From: Cyclobacteriaceae bacterium
GTDB lineage: Bacteria > Bacteroidota > Bacteroidia > Cytophagales > Cyclobacteriaceae
Reading direction: 5' to 3'
Length of the DNA: 64,000 bases
Assembly (NCBI GenBank): GCA_028285685.1
Contig: JANQOR010000023.1
Span: forward strand, 124,001-188,000
Shown: in pieces, positions 1 to 9,760 of the stretch
Layout of the letters: each line of letters opens with the position of its first letter
How positions within the stretch are numbered: position 1 is the first letter of the stretch
Made by a program: the position numbers and the translations under genes
The notes under the pieces: generated by a model
Told to the model about the DNA's origin: nothing
What the model saw: only the letters and a program-made list of their open reading frames with translations
Databases searched by the model: none

Positions 1-1120
1 AATGCCTCTTCAATTTCCGAATCAGGCTGACCGAGCGTAAGTTGAGGTTCGTATTTCCCCAGTTGAAGTTTCTCATCAAAATCACTCCGTATTGACTTTC
101 CTTGTCAAAAATGAAGTGCGCGGTATACCCAGCCACGGAACCACCGTGACCAACAGTCGAGATGCCAAGGTCTTGATACAGTGAGAAACCTAATCCGTAT
201 GTTAGACGCCCCTCGGGTGTCTGAATGGTCTGCATTTCAGTCAAGTGATCTTCGCCAAGCAATTCGATGTATCCCATGTTGCTCATCATGAATTTAGTCA
301 GATCCAGTGGAGTGGAGTAGATACCGCCATTGGGAACTTTGTATCCCCGACCACTGTGTTCTCTCGCGGGCCTCTCTGTGTCCAATTCACCCATGGGTCC
401 TCCGCCAAGGCCCTTGGAAAGGTTATTCCTTTTGTCCTCTGGTACCACAAAAAAGCTATTTTTCATATTTAATGGTTCAAATATTCGCTCCGTAACCAAT
501 TCCATAAATGAGCGATTTGAAGCACGTGAAACTGCCAATCCCAGGATTCCAAAACCAATGTTTGAATAGCTGTAGCGCTCACCAGGTTCTGTTTGAAAGG
601 AGGTGTTAGGGATTGAAGCCAGAATCTTGTTTTCCCATTCGTCAATCGGGCCAGCGGCCGCATTTTCCATGTCCGGTTCGCGAATCAAACCTGCAGTATG
701 ACTAGCCAACTGTCGAAACGTGATTTTTCTGGAATCAGAATAGCCATCCAGGTTGCGTATTTCGGGCATGTAGTCTTCGATTGGATCATCCAATTCAATA
801 ACTCCATCCTGCACCATTTGCATCATCAGAAATGCGGTAAATGATTTTGAAATGGAACCTGTTCGATAAATGGTGGAGGTATCTGCGGGAGTGTTATTGC
901 CTATGTCGGAAGACCCAGTTGCAGCTGCCTTCAAGACCTTGTCTCCTTTTATAATAGCGAATGAAATGCTCCCATTGATGTTATCATCCGCAATGTCTTT
1001 CTTAAGCTGATCTTCGAATTCATTGATGATGGACTTGAGATTTCCGGTTTTCGTATCCTTGGTAGGAGGGTTACAACCCACAAATAGTACTAGCGCTAAT
1101 GTGATGACTGTATTTTTCAT
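1..1120 (-). CDS. Serine hydrolase (class C beta-lactamase/DD-peptidase family) lipoprotein, C-terminus cut by window
   Basis: The reading frame is open from an ATG at 1118-1120 to the window edge, so about 373 residues are present and the C-terminus is missing. The N-terminus has a short hydrophobic stretch ending in LFVGC, a lipobox, so a lipoprotein on the outer side of a membrane is likely. Family motifs are in the expected order: SISK (S-x-x-K, nucleophile and general base), YSN in YSYSN, and HGG near the truncated end. These define the penicillin-binding/beta-lactamase-like serine hydrolases; the substrate (peptidoglycan peptide, ester or amide) cannot be read from sequence. It is transcribed in the same direction as, and 58 nt downstream of, the FtsX-type permease, so co-transcription is possible. 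Confidence 0.88.
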   Translation of the reverse strand, partial: MKNTVITLALVLFVGCNPPTKDTKTGNLKSIINEFEDQLKKDIADDNINGSISFAIIKGDKVLKAAATGSSDIGNNTPADTSTIYRTGSISKSFTAFLMMQMVQDGVIELDDPIEDYMPEIRNLDGYSDSRKITFRQLASHTAGLIREPDMENAAAGPIDEWENKILASIPNTSFQTEPGERYSYSNIGFGILGLAVSRASNRSFMELVTERIFEPLNMKNSFFVVPEDKRNNLSKGLGGGPMGELDTERPAREHSGRGYKVPNGGIYSTPLDLTKFMMSNMGYIELLGEDHLTEMQTIQTPEGRLTYGLGFSLYQDLGISTVGHGGSVAGYTAHFIFDKESQYGVILMRNFNWGNTNLNLRSVSLIRKLKRH

Positions 1121-1178
1121 GATTTCCTTATTGCCTGAAATTAAAGATAGCTATGAAGGACGCTGATTGAAAATCAGA

Positions 1179-3605
1179 TCAGGATACTTCCAGGGAGTGA
1201 ATGGGACTTAGAGTGGATGCATTCCAGCATTTCTTGGCAATCACAATCAGGCAAATGATAAGAACCGATAGGATCGGCAAGCCAACAACGGTGGGATCTA
1301 TATTGATCCTGTAGGGATAGTTTTCCAGCCAGGTGTTGCTTCCGAAAATGACGATAGGCAACGAAAATACGGCCGCATACATAATGAGCTTTAGGAAATC
1401 GTACAGGAGGATCGCCAAAATGTTGGCTGCACGTGCCCCATGGATTTTCCGAATGCCAATCTCCCTGGTTCGTTTTTGAGTAATGAAAAAGGAGAGGCCA
1501 AACATGCCCATACAGGAAATGGCAATTGCCAGAAAGGAAAAAAACATAAAAAGTCCAAGCATGGCGTGTTCCAGGTGATTTTGCGCCTGGTAGCTCCTGT
1601 CCAGCATTGAGAAAAAAGGCAGACGGGTAGAGACAAGATGTTGTACCTTCTTGATGTAGTCATCGAGACTCTCTCCTGCATTTCCAGGATAATCAAGCAC
1701 AAAATGCAAGTACGTCAGGTATTGAAAGCCAGTAGCATATACAGTCGGAGGGTCTGTTGCAGTTTTGTTTTTCACCACTCCAATGATCTTTCGATTGCCA
1801 CCCTTGGTTAAGAATGATTTTCCCATGATGCTATCTGCATGTTGATAGCTCAGGGCCAGAGCAGCTGACTCATTGATGATCAGGTGTCCATGATCCCTCC
1901 CGAATTCTCTGCTGAAGTTGCCACCAACAAGAAAGTCCTTGTCTGTTTCCTTCCAGTAGGAATGATCCACCACCTTGAAATTGAAACTGTTATTTTCAGG
2001 ATCAAAATGCCGGTCTCTATGATGAAGTAGCTCAATCATTTGTGCTGTTTTAACAGATCCTTTATAGAGATTTGAGAATCTGACCTGATCAATAAGTTCA
2101 TGGCCCTTCATCTCATTTAGGAACACCATAGCTGTATTTGTGAAAGAGGTACTAGCCTGGGAGCTTCCGGGGAAAATGCCTGTAATCTCAAATTCAAAGG
2201 CCTTTGAGTCATGTTCTTTCATGTATTCCAGCTGTCGATACACGATGTAAGTGCCAGAAAGAAAAACAATGGAGGCGCTTAGCTGAAATACCAATAATGA
2301 CTTGATGATTCCACTGGTTCCGGCCAGTTGTTTAGTATCCGCTATGCTGATTTTACTCCTAAGAGATGCGATCGGATTTAAAGTACTGAGGTAGAAAGCA
2401 GGATAAAGACTGGAGAGTAAGGTGCTGACGAATAGAAGGATTGTCAAAAAGAGTATCTGGCTGAGAAATGATACTTCACCAGGCATTGGATAGGAGATGT
2501 TGGTCCACACCAGTGTTAGCTGCACACCAAATCTGAAAAGAAACAGGCAAAGCGCAATTGCAAGAAGATTAACTAGAAATGCCTCTCCGATGAATGTGAG
2601 TATAAGCTGCTTCGGTTTTGCTCCTAAAACCTTTCGGATTCCAATCTCCCTCGCCCGGTAAATTGAATTGACCACCGTATTATTGATGTAGTTAGTACAA
2701 GCCAAGGCGAGGATGATTAAGCCAATGGCCGCTAAAAAAATAAGCAGCGCCGTGCTTGTGCCAGACTCCGGCTCATTGGAGATTTCGGTCGTTAGGTGGA
2801 TTTCATGAACCGGCCTCAGGAAGAGTTGCTTTTGCCGGAACCGATCACCGTAGAGTTCTCCGATGGGAATCATGGAGTTTTGAGAGGGATTCAATACGTA
2901 TGTATAGGCACTTTCAGCATTGGAGAATTCTGCGTTTGCTGACCCTGAACCTGGCGAAGCAATAGACACAAGCGCATCATATTTTAGGTGTGTATTTGGA
3001 GGTAGGTCTTCGAAAATTCCCGCGATTACATAGCTGTCTTTGAACGTTCCGGTACCTGCAGATTTAAATTCCCGACCAATAAGTGAGTTACCGGCCTCCC
3101 AATCTTGTTTAAAAATTTTCATTGCCATGGATACAGACAACAATATGGTATTTGGTTTTTGGAGTGGATCTGGTGTGGAACCTTCGACCATCTTAATAGG
3201 GAACACTTTGAAAATAGACGGTTCCGTATAGTAGACTTTCTCGATATGAATTTTTTGTTCTTTTCCGTCAGGTTTTATGTACCTAAAAAGCGCAGTTCTT
3301 TCTTCTGAAAATGGAATAAGCCGTGCGATAGCATCGTAATCGATTTCCTCACTTATTTGATTTATGACGTTCAGGGAGGTGAGGGCACTGCTACTCATTA
3401 GCAGATCCGTCTGGTAACTGTGTGTTTCGATTCGAAAGATCCTGTGATCAGATGGGTACTGATCGTAAGACCGTTCGTATTGAATGTAGGTGAAGATGTA
3501 AAGGCATGCTGCCATCCCAAAGGTTAGGCCAAGCAAATTGAGATAGGCACCACCTTTATTTTTGACAATGTTTCGAAGTGAGATCAGTAAGAAATTTCGT
3601 AGCAT
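1179..3605 (-). CDS. ABC transporter permease, FtsX/MacB type with two permease halves
   Basis: 808 residues with the arrangement usual for large Bacteroidota FtsX-like permeases: an N-terminal membrane helix (about 20-40), a MacB-type periplasmic domain (about 45-280), a block of helices (about 285-455), a second periplasmic domain (about 460-680) and a final block of three helices. The cytoplasmic coupling motif appears twice, as REIGIRKVLGA and REIGIRKIHGA, one per half, which marks an internal duplication. Such proteins pair with a LolD/MacB-type ATPase and act as mechanotransmission devices or exporters. No ATPase gene is adjacent here, so the partner must be encoded elsewhere. The family is well supported; the cargo is unknown. 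Confidence 0.92.
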   Translation of the reverse strand: MLRNFLLISLRNIVKNKGGAYLNLLGLTFGMAACLYIFTYIQYERSYDQYPSDHRIFRIETHSYQTDLLMSSSALTSLNVINQISEEIDYDAIARLIPFSEERTALFRYIKPDGKEQKIHIEKVYYTEPSIFKVFPIKMVEGSTPDPLQKPNTILLSVSMAMKIFKQDWEAGNSLIGREFKSAGTGTFKDSYVIAGIFEDLPPNTHLKYDALVSIASPGSGSANAEFSNAESAYTYVLNPSQNSMIPIGELYGDRFRQKQLFLRPVHEIHLTTEISNEPESGTSTALLIFLAAIGLIILALACTNYINNTVVNSIYRAREIGIRKVLGAKPKQLILTFIGEAFLVNLLAIALCLFLFRFGVQLTLVWTNISYPMPGEVSFLSQILFLTILLFVSTLLSSLYPAFYLSTLNPIASLRSKISIADTKQLAGTSGIIKSLLVFQLSASIVFLSGTYIVYRQLEYMKEHDSKAFEFEITGIFPGSSQASTSFTNTAMVFLNEMKGHELIDQVRFSNLYKGSVKTAQMIELLHHRDRHFDPENNSFNFKVVDHSYWKETDKDFLVGGNFSREFGRDHGHLIINESAALALSYQHADSIMGKSFLTKGGNRKIIGVVKNKTATDPPTVYATGFQYLTYLHFVLDYPGNAGESLDDYIKKVQHLVSTRLPFFSMLDRSYQAQNHLEHAMLGLFMFFSFLAIAISCMGMFGLSFFITQKRTREIGIRKIHGARAANILAILLYDFLKLIMYAAVFSLPIVIFGSNTWLENYPYRINIDPTVVGLPILSVLIICLIVIAKKCWNASTLSPIHSLEVS

Positions 3606-3923
3606 ATTTCTTCTGTTGCTCAGATTATGGCAATTGGTATGCCACTAAAGAGGAACTATGCCTGATGTCTCTCAGGGCTACATTTTAGATACAAAAGAGA
3701 TTATTATGATCATTAATGGACATAATCTTGTTCATTTTAGGACGGTTTTTTTGAAGCTTTTGGGTCATTGAATCGGATAGAATTTTACCAGTGTTTATAT
3801 TTTTTTAGGCTGCACCATTTCCGGCGATAAATTTTCACTATTGGTCGATTTTAGCATCCAACTGGAAATTAGTTTAAACCCTCACTACCTCTTTATTCAC
3901 CGTCATGTGTATAATTGCCTCCA
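3606..3923. other. Divergent intergenic region, no gene seen
   Basis: These 318 bases separate the leftward permease from the rightward surface protein and must hold both promoters. I see no open frame worth calling. An imperfect dyad, ATTATG at 3703-3708 and CATAAT at 3721-3726 with a 12-nt spacer, could be an operator, but AT-rich dyads arise easily by chance. No clear TAnnTTTG element was found. Confidence 0.5.
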
Positions 3924-6900
3924 ATGAGAGTTACCAGCTTTAGGATACTGATCCTAGCTCTTTTGTTTGCCAGCAATGCCGCATTCTGCCAATGGGATGA
4001 AAATCTGATTTCGGTGACACCGGATGAGGTTTCAGTTGGTGACAACTTTGGAAGTTCGTTGGCCATTGATGGTGACTATGCAGTGGTCGCAGCTCGAACT
4101 AAACTTCATATTTCAGCTTCTGACGGTCAGACTCATTTCGGCGTGGGTGCCGTTTACGTCTATTTTCGTAATTCTGCTGGCGACTGGACCTATCTGAAGA
4201 AACTCATGGCCTCCGACTACTCACAAGGCGACGAGTTTGGCAGTTCTGTGTCAATCTCTGGTGACTACATTGTGGTAGGCGCACAATATGAAGATGAAGA
4301 CGAGACGGGCTCTAACCGCGAGAGCAATGCCGGATCCGCATATGTATTCAAGAAAGATCATGGAGGAACTGACAGCTGGGGTGAAATCAAAAAAATTGTA
4401 GCGGATGATAGAGAATTTGATGATCGATTTGGAGTTTCTGTAGATGTTGGTGGAGACTACATCGTAGTAGGTGCTCTGAGCGAAGATCGGGATCTTGCTC
4501 CCGGGCATCACTTGAGAGATGCAGGTGCTGCCTACATTTTCCGCAAGGATGAAGGTGGAGTCGATGGCTGGGGACAGATCAAGAAAATTGTGTCCTCAGA
4601 CGAGTCCTCAGATGACTTTTTTGGAGGTAGCGTTTCTATTTCTGGCGAACTGATCGCTGTCAGCGCTGTCGAAGATGTTAACGAAACAGAATTGGTAGTA
4701 AATGCCGGAGCTGTTTATCTTTTTCAAAAGGACCAGGGCGGGGACAATCATTGGGGAGAATTAAAGAGAATTATTGCTCCGGATTTAGCTGCGGAAGACC
4801 GATTTGGCAATGACATCTTCCTTTCAAATAATTATTTGATCGTGGGAGCTCGGTTGGAAGACGATGATACCAGCGGACTAAGAACTGTGAGTAGTGCTGG
4901 TTCGGCTTATATTTATGAAAAAGACCAGGATGGACTTAACAACTGGGGGTTTATTCAAAAACTTGTGTCGTTCGATAGATCTGAGCAAGACCTTTTTGGA
5001 ACAAGTGTAGCCATCTCCGATGAATATGCTATCGTTGGAAGTTCGAGTGAGGATGAAGACGAATTGGGAAGCAATGCGGTGAATAGTGCTGGAGCAGTTT
5101 ATGTGTTTAAAAAATCAACGAACGGATGGACGCTACAGCAAAAACTTGTGGCCTCTGATCGTCTGGCTTCTGACAAGTTTGGTAGTGCCGTGGCTATGGG
5201 AGGCAATGCAATCCTTGTAGGTGCGCCCGACAAAGATTACACGGAACCTGGAGTGTTTGCTAACTCAGCTGGAGCTGCCTACTTCTACTCGAAAAATTAT
5301 GATGTTCTTCCAGGCTTTAGCTCCCAAGATTTCATTACTTATGAAGAAAATGGAACCGATGCAGTCATTGATGTAAATGCCTCTGGGGCTGCTGCGCCTG
5401 ACGAAGGAATTGCTTACTCTCTGAGCGGATATGATGCTGAATTGTTGGCAATAAATACCGAGACTGGATCCCTAACATTCTTATCCTCTCCGGATTTTGA
5501 ATCTCCCGAAGATGGAGATGGAGACAATCATTACCAGGTTGTAGTAGCAGCCCAGGGTGAGACAGGCATTTCCAACCAATTTCTTATCATACAAGTGTTG
5601 GACGTAGCATCGCCAACCTTTACATCGGGAAGCAGTGTTTCGATTGAAGAAGGGACGATGGGAGTTGTTTTAGATGTCAACGCCAATGATACAGGAAGCG
5701 GTTCTGATGAAAACATTACCTACACGATTAGTGGAGATGACATGGAGTATTTACAGATTGACGAGATGAATGGGTATCTAAGCTTCATCAACCCTCCGGA
5801 TTACGAGACTCCCTTGGACGCGGATGCAAACAATGTCTATGTGGTTTCTGTCATTGCTAAAAACGTCGAGTACAGTGAGCAAGTGATTATGGTTACTGTC
5901 ACGGATGTGGTTGAAGACCCAACCATTACGGTTATTGGCATGCCGAGCGCCTTTTCCACTCTCGAGTGCTCAGCGTCAGATATACAATCAATTGAAGTTT
6001 CTGGTGTCAACCTGACAGAAGTACTACAAATAGTGGCACCAGACCATGTAGAGTTGTCTACGGATGGTGAGTCATACACCACTGAATTAGCGATTCAACC
6101 AGTTGACGGCACGGTGAACCCTACAACTGTTTATGTCCGCGTGAGTGTTGAAGCTGCGGTGGGTGATTTTCAAGGATCAATCTTGCTCTCTTCTCTGAAT
6201 GCTGAGTCTAGGGAGGTTATTGTTGACCTCTCGGTCAGCGACTACGAACCCTCGGGGTGGTATCAGTTTGGAAAACTTGTTGCAAATGACCGGGCTGCCA
6301 ATGACTGGTTTGGTCGGTATTCCGTATCGATTCACGAAGACTACGCGGTTGTAGGAGTGGAGCGGGATGACGAAGACGAAGCGGGGACAAACCCGTTGGA
6401 GGATGCCGGCTCTGCTTACGTTTTCAAAAAAAATGCTTCAGGTGAGTGGTCACAAATAAAAAAGTTAGTAGCGGAGGACAGAGAAGCAGGGGATGACTTT
6501 GGAGCTTCTGTTGCCATATATGGCGACTACATTTTTGTGGGAGCTGACCAAAAACACTTCGATCTTGGTGGACCAAACCAGGCAACGTTTGCTGGAGCGG
6601 TTTACGTTTTTGCAAAGAATGAGGGCGGGACTGATAATTGGGGCCAGTTGCAGAAAATCACATTGATCGATCCGTCAATCGCGGCAAACCTAGGTGGTGT
6701 AATTGCATTAAATGGTCAGTATGCTGCTATTAGCGCAATTAATACGTTGGTCACCGGTGATGAAGGTCCCATATCTCAGGCTGGAGCAGTGTTCGTATTC
6801 AAATACAACGAGACAAGTCAACGCTGGGAGGAAGATCAAATGATAACAGCTTCTGATGCGCAACCAAGGGACTTATTTGGAAGATCATTGGCTATGTCGG

Positions 6901-9155
6901 AGAACCATATACTTGTAGGAGCCTGGAATGAAGATTTCGATTCTTCAACCGACGATGATGCCGGAGCTGCCTACCTTTTTAGCAAAAATTCTGATGGATC
7001 CTGGAGTGAAACAAAGAAAATAATCGCGCCAGAACGCACTGCGGATGATAGGTTTGGGATTTCTGTTGCCATATCAGAAGAACTCGCCTTGGTAGGAGCT
7101 TACTGGGAAGATGAGGATGAAAACGACGGAAACACACTGACAAATAGTGGCTCGGCCTACCTGTTTGGTAGGGATGAGGGTGGAAGTGATTCCTGGGGAT
7201 TTGTGCAAAAACTGGTAGCAGATGAACGAGTGGAGAATGGAGAATTTGCCCGAACAGTGGGGATTGGGAACGACGCTATTTTCGTAGGGGCAAATTTGAC
7301 CGGTGGAGGAGTGATCCATGTGTTTCAACAAGAAGCAGGGAGCTGGAATCATACCAATAGACTTACTTCTCGGGATAATTCTCCAGGTGATCACCTTGGT
7401 TTGAGAATGGCTACATCCGGTAATTCTATTATTGCAGCTGCCCCTTTTGAGGACCACGATATCAACGGTGAAAATCTACTAAGTAGCTCGGGCTCAGCGT
7501 ATGTATTTGACTATGTTGACAAAACGATTGTTCTAGATCCGGTTTCCAGCTGTACATCCTATGATTTTCATGGCATGATACTGGAAGAGTCAGGAACATA
7601 TGTAGCTATTGACGATTGTGATCGATCAGTTTCCCTGGATTTTACCTACGAAGGATTGGAAGTTACTGAAACTGTGGAGGCTTGCGAAAGATACGTCTTT
7701 GATGAAGTTGAACTATTAAGTTCAGGAACTTATAATGCCACATTCACAAGCTCGCTAGGGTGTGATAGTCTTGTTACTTTACATCTTACCATTCTAACAT
7801 CTGACGAAGTTGAGGAGAGCGTTGAAGTTTGTGATAGCTACTTGTTTGATGGAGTGGAACTGGTTGAGTCTGGCACTTATTCGGCGATATTCCTCAATTC
7901 GATGGGGTGTGACAGTCTGGTTACCTTGGATCTGACCATTTTGGAATCCCATGCGGTCACATTAGCTCGTGAAAGCTGTGAAAGCTTCACATTTGATGGA
8001 GAAGTGCTAACTACTTCTGGCAGTTATTCGGGACTATTTACAAATACTTTCGGATGCGACAGCCTGGTGACCCTGGAATTGACAATATTAGAAGCCAACG
8101 ATGTAAATGAGGAGGTGGAAGCATGTGAAACCTACCTGTTCAATGGCAATGAATTGACTAGCTCAGGAATTTATACGGGCACTTTTCTTAACGTAGCAGG
8201 TTGTGACAGTCTGGTGACCCTAGATCTAACCATTTTGGAATCTCATCAGGTTTATGAGACACGTGAAAGTTGCGAGAGCTTTTTATTTAATGGCGAAATA
8301 TTGACCACTTCGGGTAGCTATTCGGCATTGTTTGCAAACGCGGTGGGGTGCGATAGCCTGGTAACATTGGATCTAACCATTTTAGAGACCAATAATGTAA
8401 ATGAAGAGATTAACGCATGCGATGTCTACGTGTTCGACGGTAATGAATTGAATAGCTCCGGTATCTATTCTGCAACATTTCTTAATGCAGCAGGCTGTGA
8501 CAGCCTGGTGACTTTGGATCTAACCATCTTGCAATCGGACGAAGTTTCTTCGGAGAGACAAGCCTGTGAAGGCTACCAATTTGGTACACAGGCTATAAAT
8601 GAATCGGGAATGTACCAAGAGGTTTTCATCAATCAATTTGGTTGTGATTCGCTGGTGTCCCTTGACATTGAAATTCTTGATGAGCCAGTGGCAGAGATCG
8701 AATTAGATGGTTCTGTTCTGGTAGCTTCGGAACAGCCTGACGTGCAGTATCAGTGGTACGATTGTGATTCAGGAGAACTTGTTCCGGGGGAAAACAACAG
8801 TCAATTTTCTCCAACTGAATCCAGAAACTACTCTGTGGAGGTGTCGAATGGTGTTTGCTTGGTTAGGTCGAACTGTATTCCATACGAACGTGTGTTGGGA
8901 GCGGCTGAGGAACTACGGGAGGAGGTGAAGATTTACCCGACCATTACTAATAAAGCCTTCACAATCGAAAGTAAAAGTCCGATGAAAAATGTAAGGATTC
9001 GGATACTGACGGTGGACGGACGAGCACTTGTGAGCAAAGAATTCAAGCAATTTTCAACGTATAGCTATACGATTGATGGCGCAACGGGAATTTACTTGAT
9101 TGAAATGGTGTCGGCTGGACAGGTGTTGTGGACCGGTCGAGTAGTCAAGAAGTAA
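3924..9155 (+). CDS. Giant secreted FG-GAP/cadherin repeat protein with T9SS type A sorting domain
   Basis: 1743 residues from the ATG at 3924; an upstream in-frame TTG at 3915 adds only three residues before the signal peptide and is less likely. Order of parts: Sec signal peptide ending near AAFCQ; a first block of FG-GAP-like propeller repeats (to about 470; pattern DxFG-SVAISG-Y-IVGA-EDEDE-G); two cadherin-like domains (about 475-680); an Ig-like linker domain; a second FG-GAP block (about 800-1210); eight Cys-bearing repeats of 49 residues; and a C-terminal Por domain (EVKIYPT...GIYLIEMVS) that directs type IX secretion and cell-surface attachment or release. Acidic DxDxDG-like loops in the FG-GAP repeats suggest calcium binding. 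A role in adhesion or gliding is inferred from architecture only. Confidence 0.9.
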   Translation: MRVTSFRILILALLFASNAAFCQWDENLISVTPDEVSVGDNFGSSLAIDGDYAVVAARTKLHISASDGQTHFGVGAVYVYFRNSAGDWTYLKKLMASDYSQGDEFGSSVSISGDYIVVGAQYEDEDETGSNRESNAGSAYVFKKDHGGTDSWGEIKKIVADDREFDDRFGVSVDVGGDYIVVGALSEDRDLAPGHHLRDAGAAYIFRKDEGGVDGWGQIKKIVSSDESSDDFFGGSVSISGELIAVSAVEDVNETELVVNAGAVYLFQKDQGGDNHWGELKRIIAPDLAAEDRFGNDIFLSNNYLIVGARLEDDDTSGLRTVSSAGSAYIYEKDQDGLNNWGFIQKLVSFDRSEQDLFGTSVAISDEYAIVGSSSEDEDELGSNAVNSAGAVYVFKKSTNGWTLQQKLVASDRLASDKFGSAVAMGGNAILVGAPDKDYTEPGVFANSAGAAYFYSKNYDVLPGFSSQDFITYEENGTDAVIDVNASGAAAPDEGIAYSLSGYDAELLAINTETGSLTFLSSPDFESPEDGDGDNHYQVVVAAQGETGISNQFLIIQVLDVASPTFTSGSSVSIEEGTMGVVLDVNANDTGSGSDENITYTISGDDMEYLQIDEMNGYLSFINPPDYETPLDADANNVYVVSVIAKNVEYSEQVIMVTVTDVVEDPTITVIGMPSAFSTLECSASDIQSIEVSGVNLTEVLQIVAPDHVELSTDGESYTTELAIQPVDGTVNPTTVYVRVSVEAAVGDFQGSILLSSLNAESREVIVDLSVSDYEPSGWYQFGKLVANDRAANDWFGRYSVSIHEDYAVVGVERDDEDEAGTNPLEDAGSAYVFKKNASGEWSQIKKLVAEDREAGDDFGASVAIYGDYIFVGADQKHFDLGGPNQATFAGAVYVFAKNEGGTDNWGQLQKITLIDPSIAANLGGVIALNGQYAAISAINTLVTGDEGPISQAGAVFVFKYNETSQRWEEDQMITASDAQPRDLFGRSLAMSENHILVGAWNEDFDSSTDDDAGAAYLFSKNSDGSWSETKKIIAPERTADDRFGISVAISEELALVGAYWEDEDENDGNTLTNSGSAYLFGRDEGGSDSWGFVQKLVADERVENGEFARTVGIGNDAIFVGANLTGGGVIHVFQQEAGSWNHTNRLTSRDNSPGDHLGLRMATSGNSIIAAAPFEDHDINGENLLSSSGSAYVFDYVDKTIVLDPVSSCTSYDFHGMILEESGTYVAIDDCDRSVSLDFTYEGLEVTETVEACERYVFDEVELLSSGTYNATFTSSLGCDSLVTLHLTILTSDEVEESVEVCDSYLFDGVELVESGTYSAIFLNSMGCDSLVTLDLTILESHAVTLARESCESFTFDGEVLTTSGSYSGLFTNTFGCDSLVTLELTILEANDVNEEVEACETYLFNGNELTSSGIYTGTFLNVAGCDSLVTLDLTILESHQVYETRESCESFLFNGEILTTSGSYSALFANAVGCDSLVTLDLTILETNNVNEEINACDVYVFDGNELNSSGIYSATFLNAAGCDSLVTLDLTILQSDEVSSERQACEGYQFGTQAINESGMYQEVFINQFGCDSLVSLDIEILDEPVAEIELDGSVLVASEQPDVQYQWYDCDSGELVPGENNSQFSPTESRNYSVEVSNGVCLVRSNCIPYERVLGAAEELREEVKIYPTITNKAFTIESKSPMKNVRIRILTVDGRALVSKEFKQFSTYSYTIDGATGIYLIEMVSAGQVLWTGRVVKK
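7542..8702 (+). repeat. Eight tandem Cys-containing repeats of 49 residues (147 bp) within the surface protein
   Basis: Repeats 2 to 8 begin at 7674, 7821, 7968, 8115, 8262, 8409 and 8556 with an exact 147-bp period. The first copy (7542-7673) is shorter and degenerate. The repeat consensus is C-x2-Y/F-x-FDG-x2-L-x2-SG-x-Y-x3-F-x5-GCDSLVTLDLTIL, with two cysteines per unit that could form one disulfide each. The repeats stand between the second FG-GAP block and the T9SS tail, so they probably act as a stalk. The strict period at DNA level suggests past recombinational expansion. Confidence 0.9.
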
Positions 9156-9208
9156 GAACGAACCACCTTTCGCTGATAGAGTCTCCGGTTGACTTCTAAA
9201 ACTAGGAA

Positions 9209-9655
9209 TTAAAGCGTGTAGTAGAAGTGCGAAACTTCTTCCTCCTCGGTCGGTTTTGTCGATCGATAAAAATCCAATGCATACTTATCAACCTGATCTG
9301 CCTGGACGAACACTTCCTCAAACCCTTTTTCCCGACAATACTGATTAAATGAGGAGATTAATTGTTGTCCAATGCCTTTTCGTTGGTGTTTTTGAATGAC
9401 AGCCAGATCGAATATATATGCCAATGGCCTTTCCGAATAGTACTGGTGCATTACATAGGCTGTCATGCCCGCTATCACTTTTGAATCATCACATGCGACA
9501 AAAACGATAAAATCGGGCAAGCTTAAAAGGCCTGCCAGATGATCTTTGTTCGGTAGTGAGAAGTTTTTCATTTCAAACACATCTTCAAACACGTCGATAA
9601 GATCAATGAAATTTGGGAGATCGTTATGATCAAGTTTTTTGATTTCTATTTCCAT
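9209..9655 (-). CDS. GNAT N-acetyltransferase, AAC(3)-I-like
   Basis: 148 residues from the ATG at 9653-9655; an upstream in-frame start at 9712 would add 19 residues of non-GNAT character and is rejected. The acetyl-CoA motif A is clear: YIFDLAV followed by QRKGIGQQLI. The later EVFVQADQVDKYALDFY and EVSHFYYTL segments resemble those I associate with the AAC(3)-I subgroup, which acetylates the 3-amino group of aminoglycosides. Chromosomal homologues of this type are common in environmental bacteria and need not give resistance. It is convergent with the giant surface protein gene and leftward like the next hydrolase. GNAT membership is firm; the AAC(3) assignment is moderate. Confidence 0.82.
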   Translation of the reverse strand: MEIEIKKLDHNDLPNFIDLIDVFEDVFEMKNFSLPNKDHLAGLLSLPDFIVFVACDDSKVIAGMTAYVMHQYYSERPLAYIFDLAVIQKHQRKGIGQQLISSFNQYCREKGFEEVFVQADQVDKYALDFYRSTKPTEEEEVSHFYYTL

Positions 9656-9760
9656 GGCGCATTGCTGTATTTCTGCTGATCCTGTTTTGCAATAGCTAAA
9701 CAAAGACAACAAAAAGGTGAGGTTAGTTTGATAACCTGTTATTTACACGCAACTCATATT

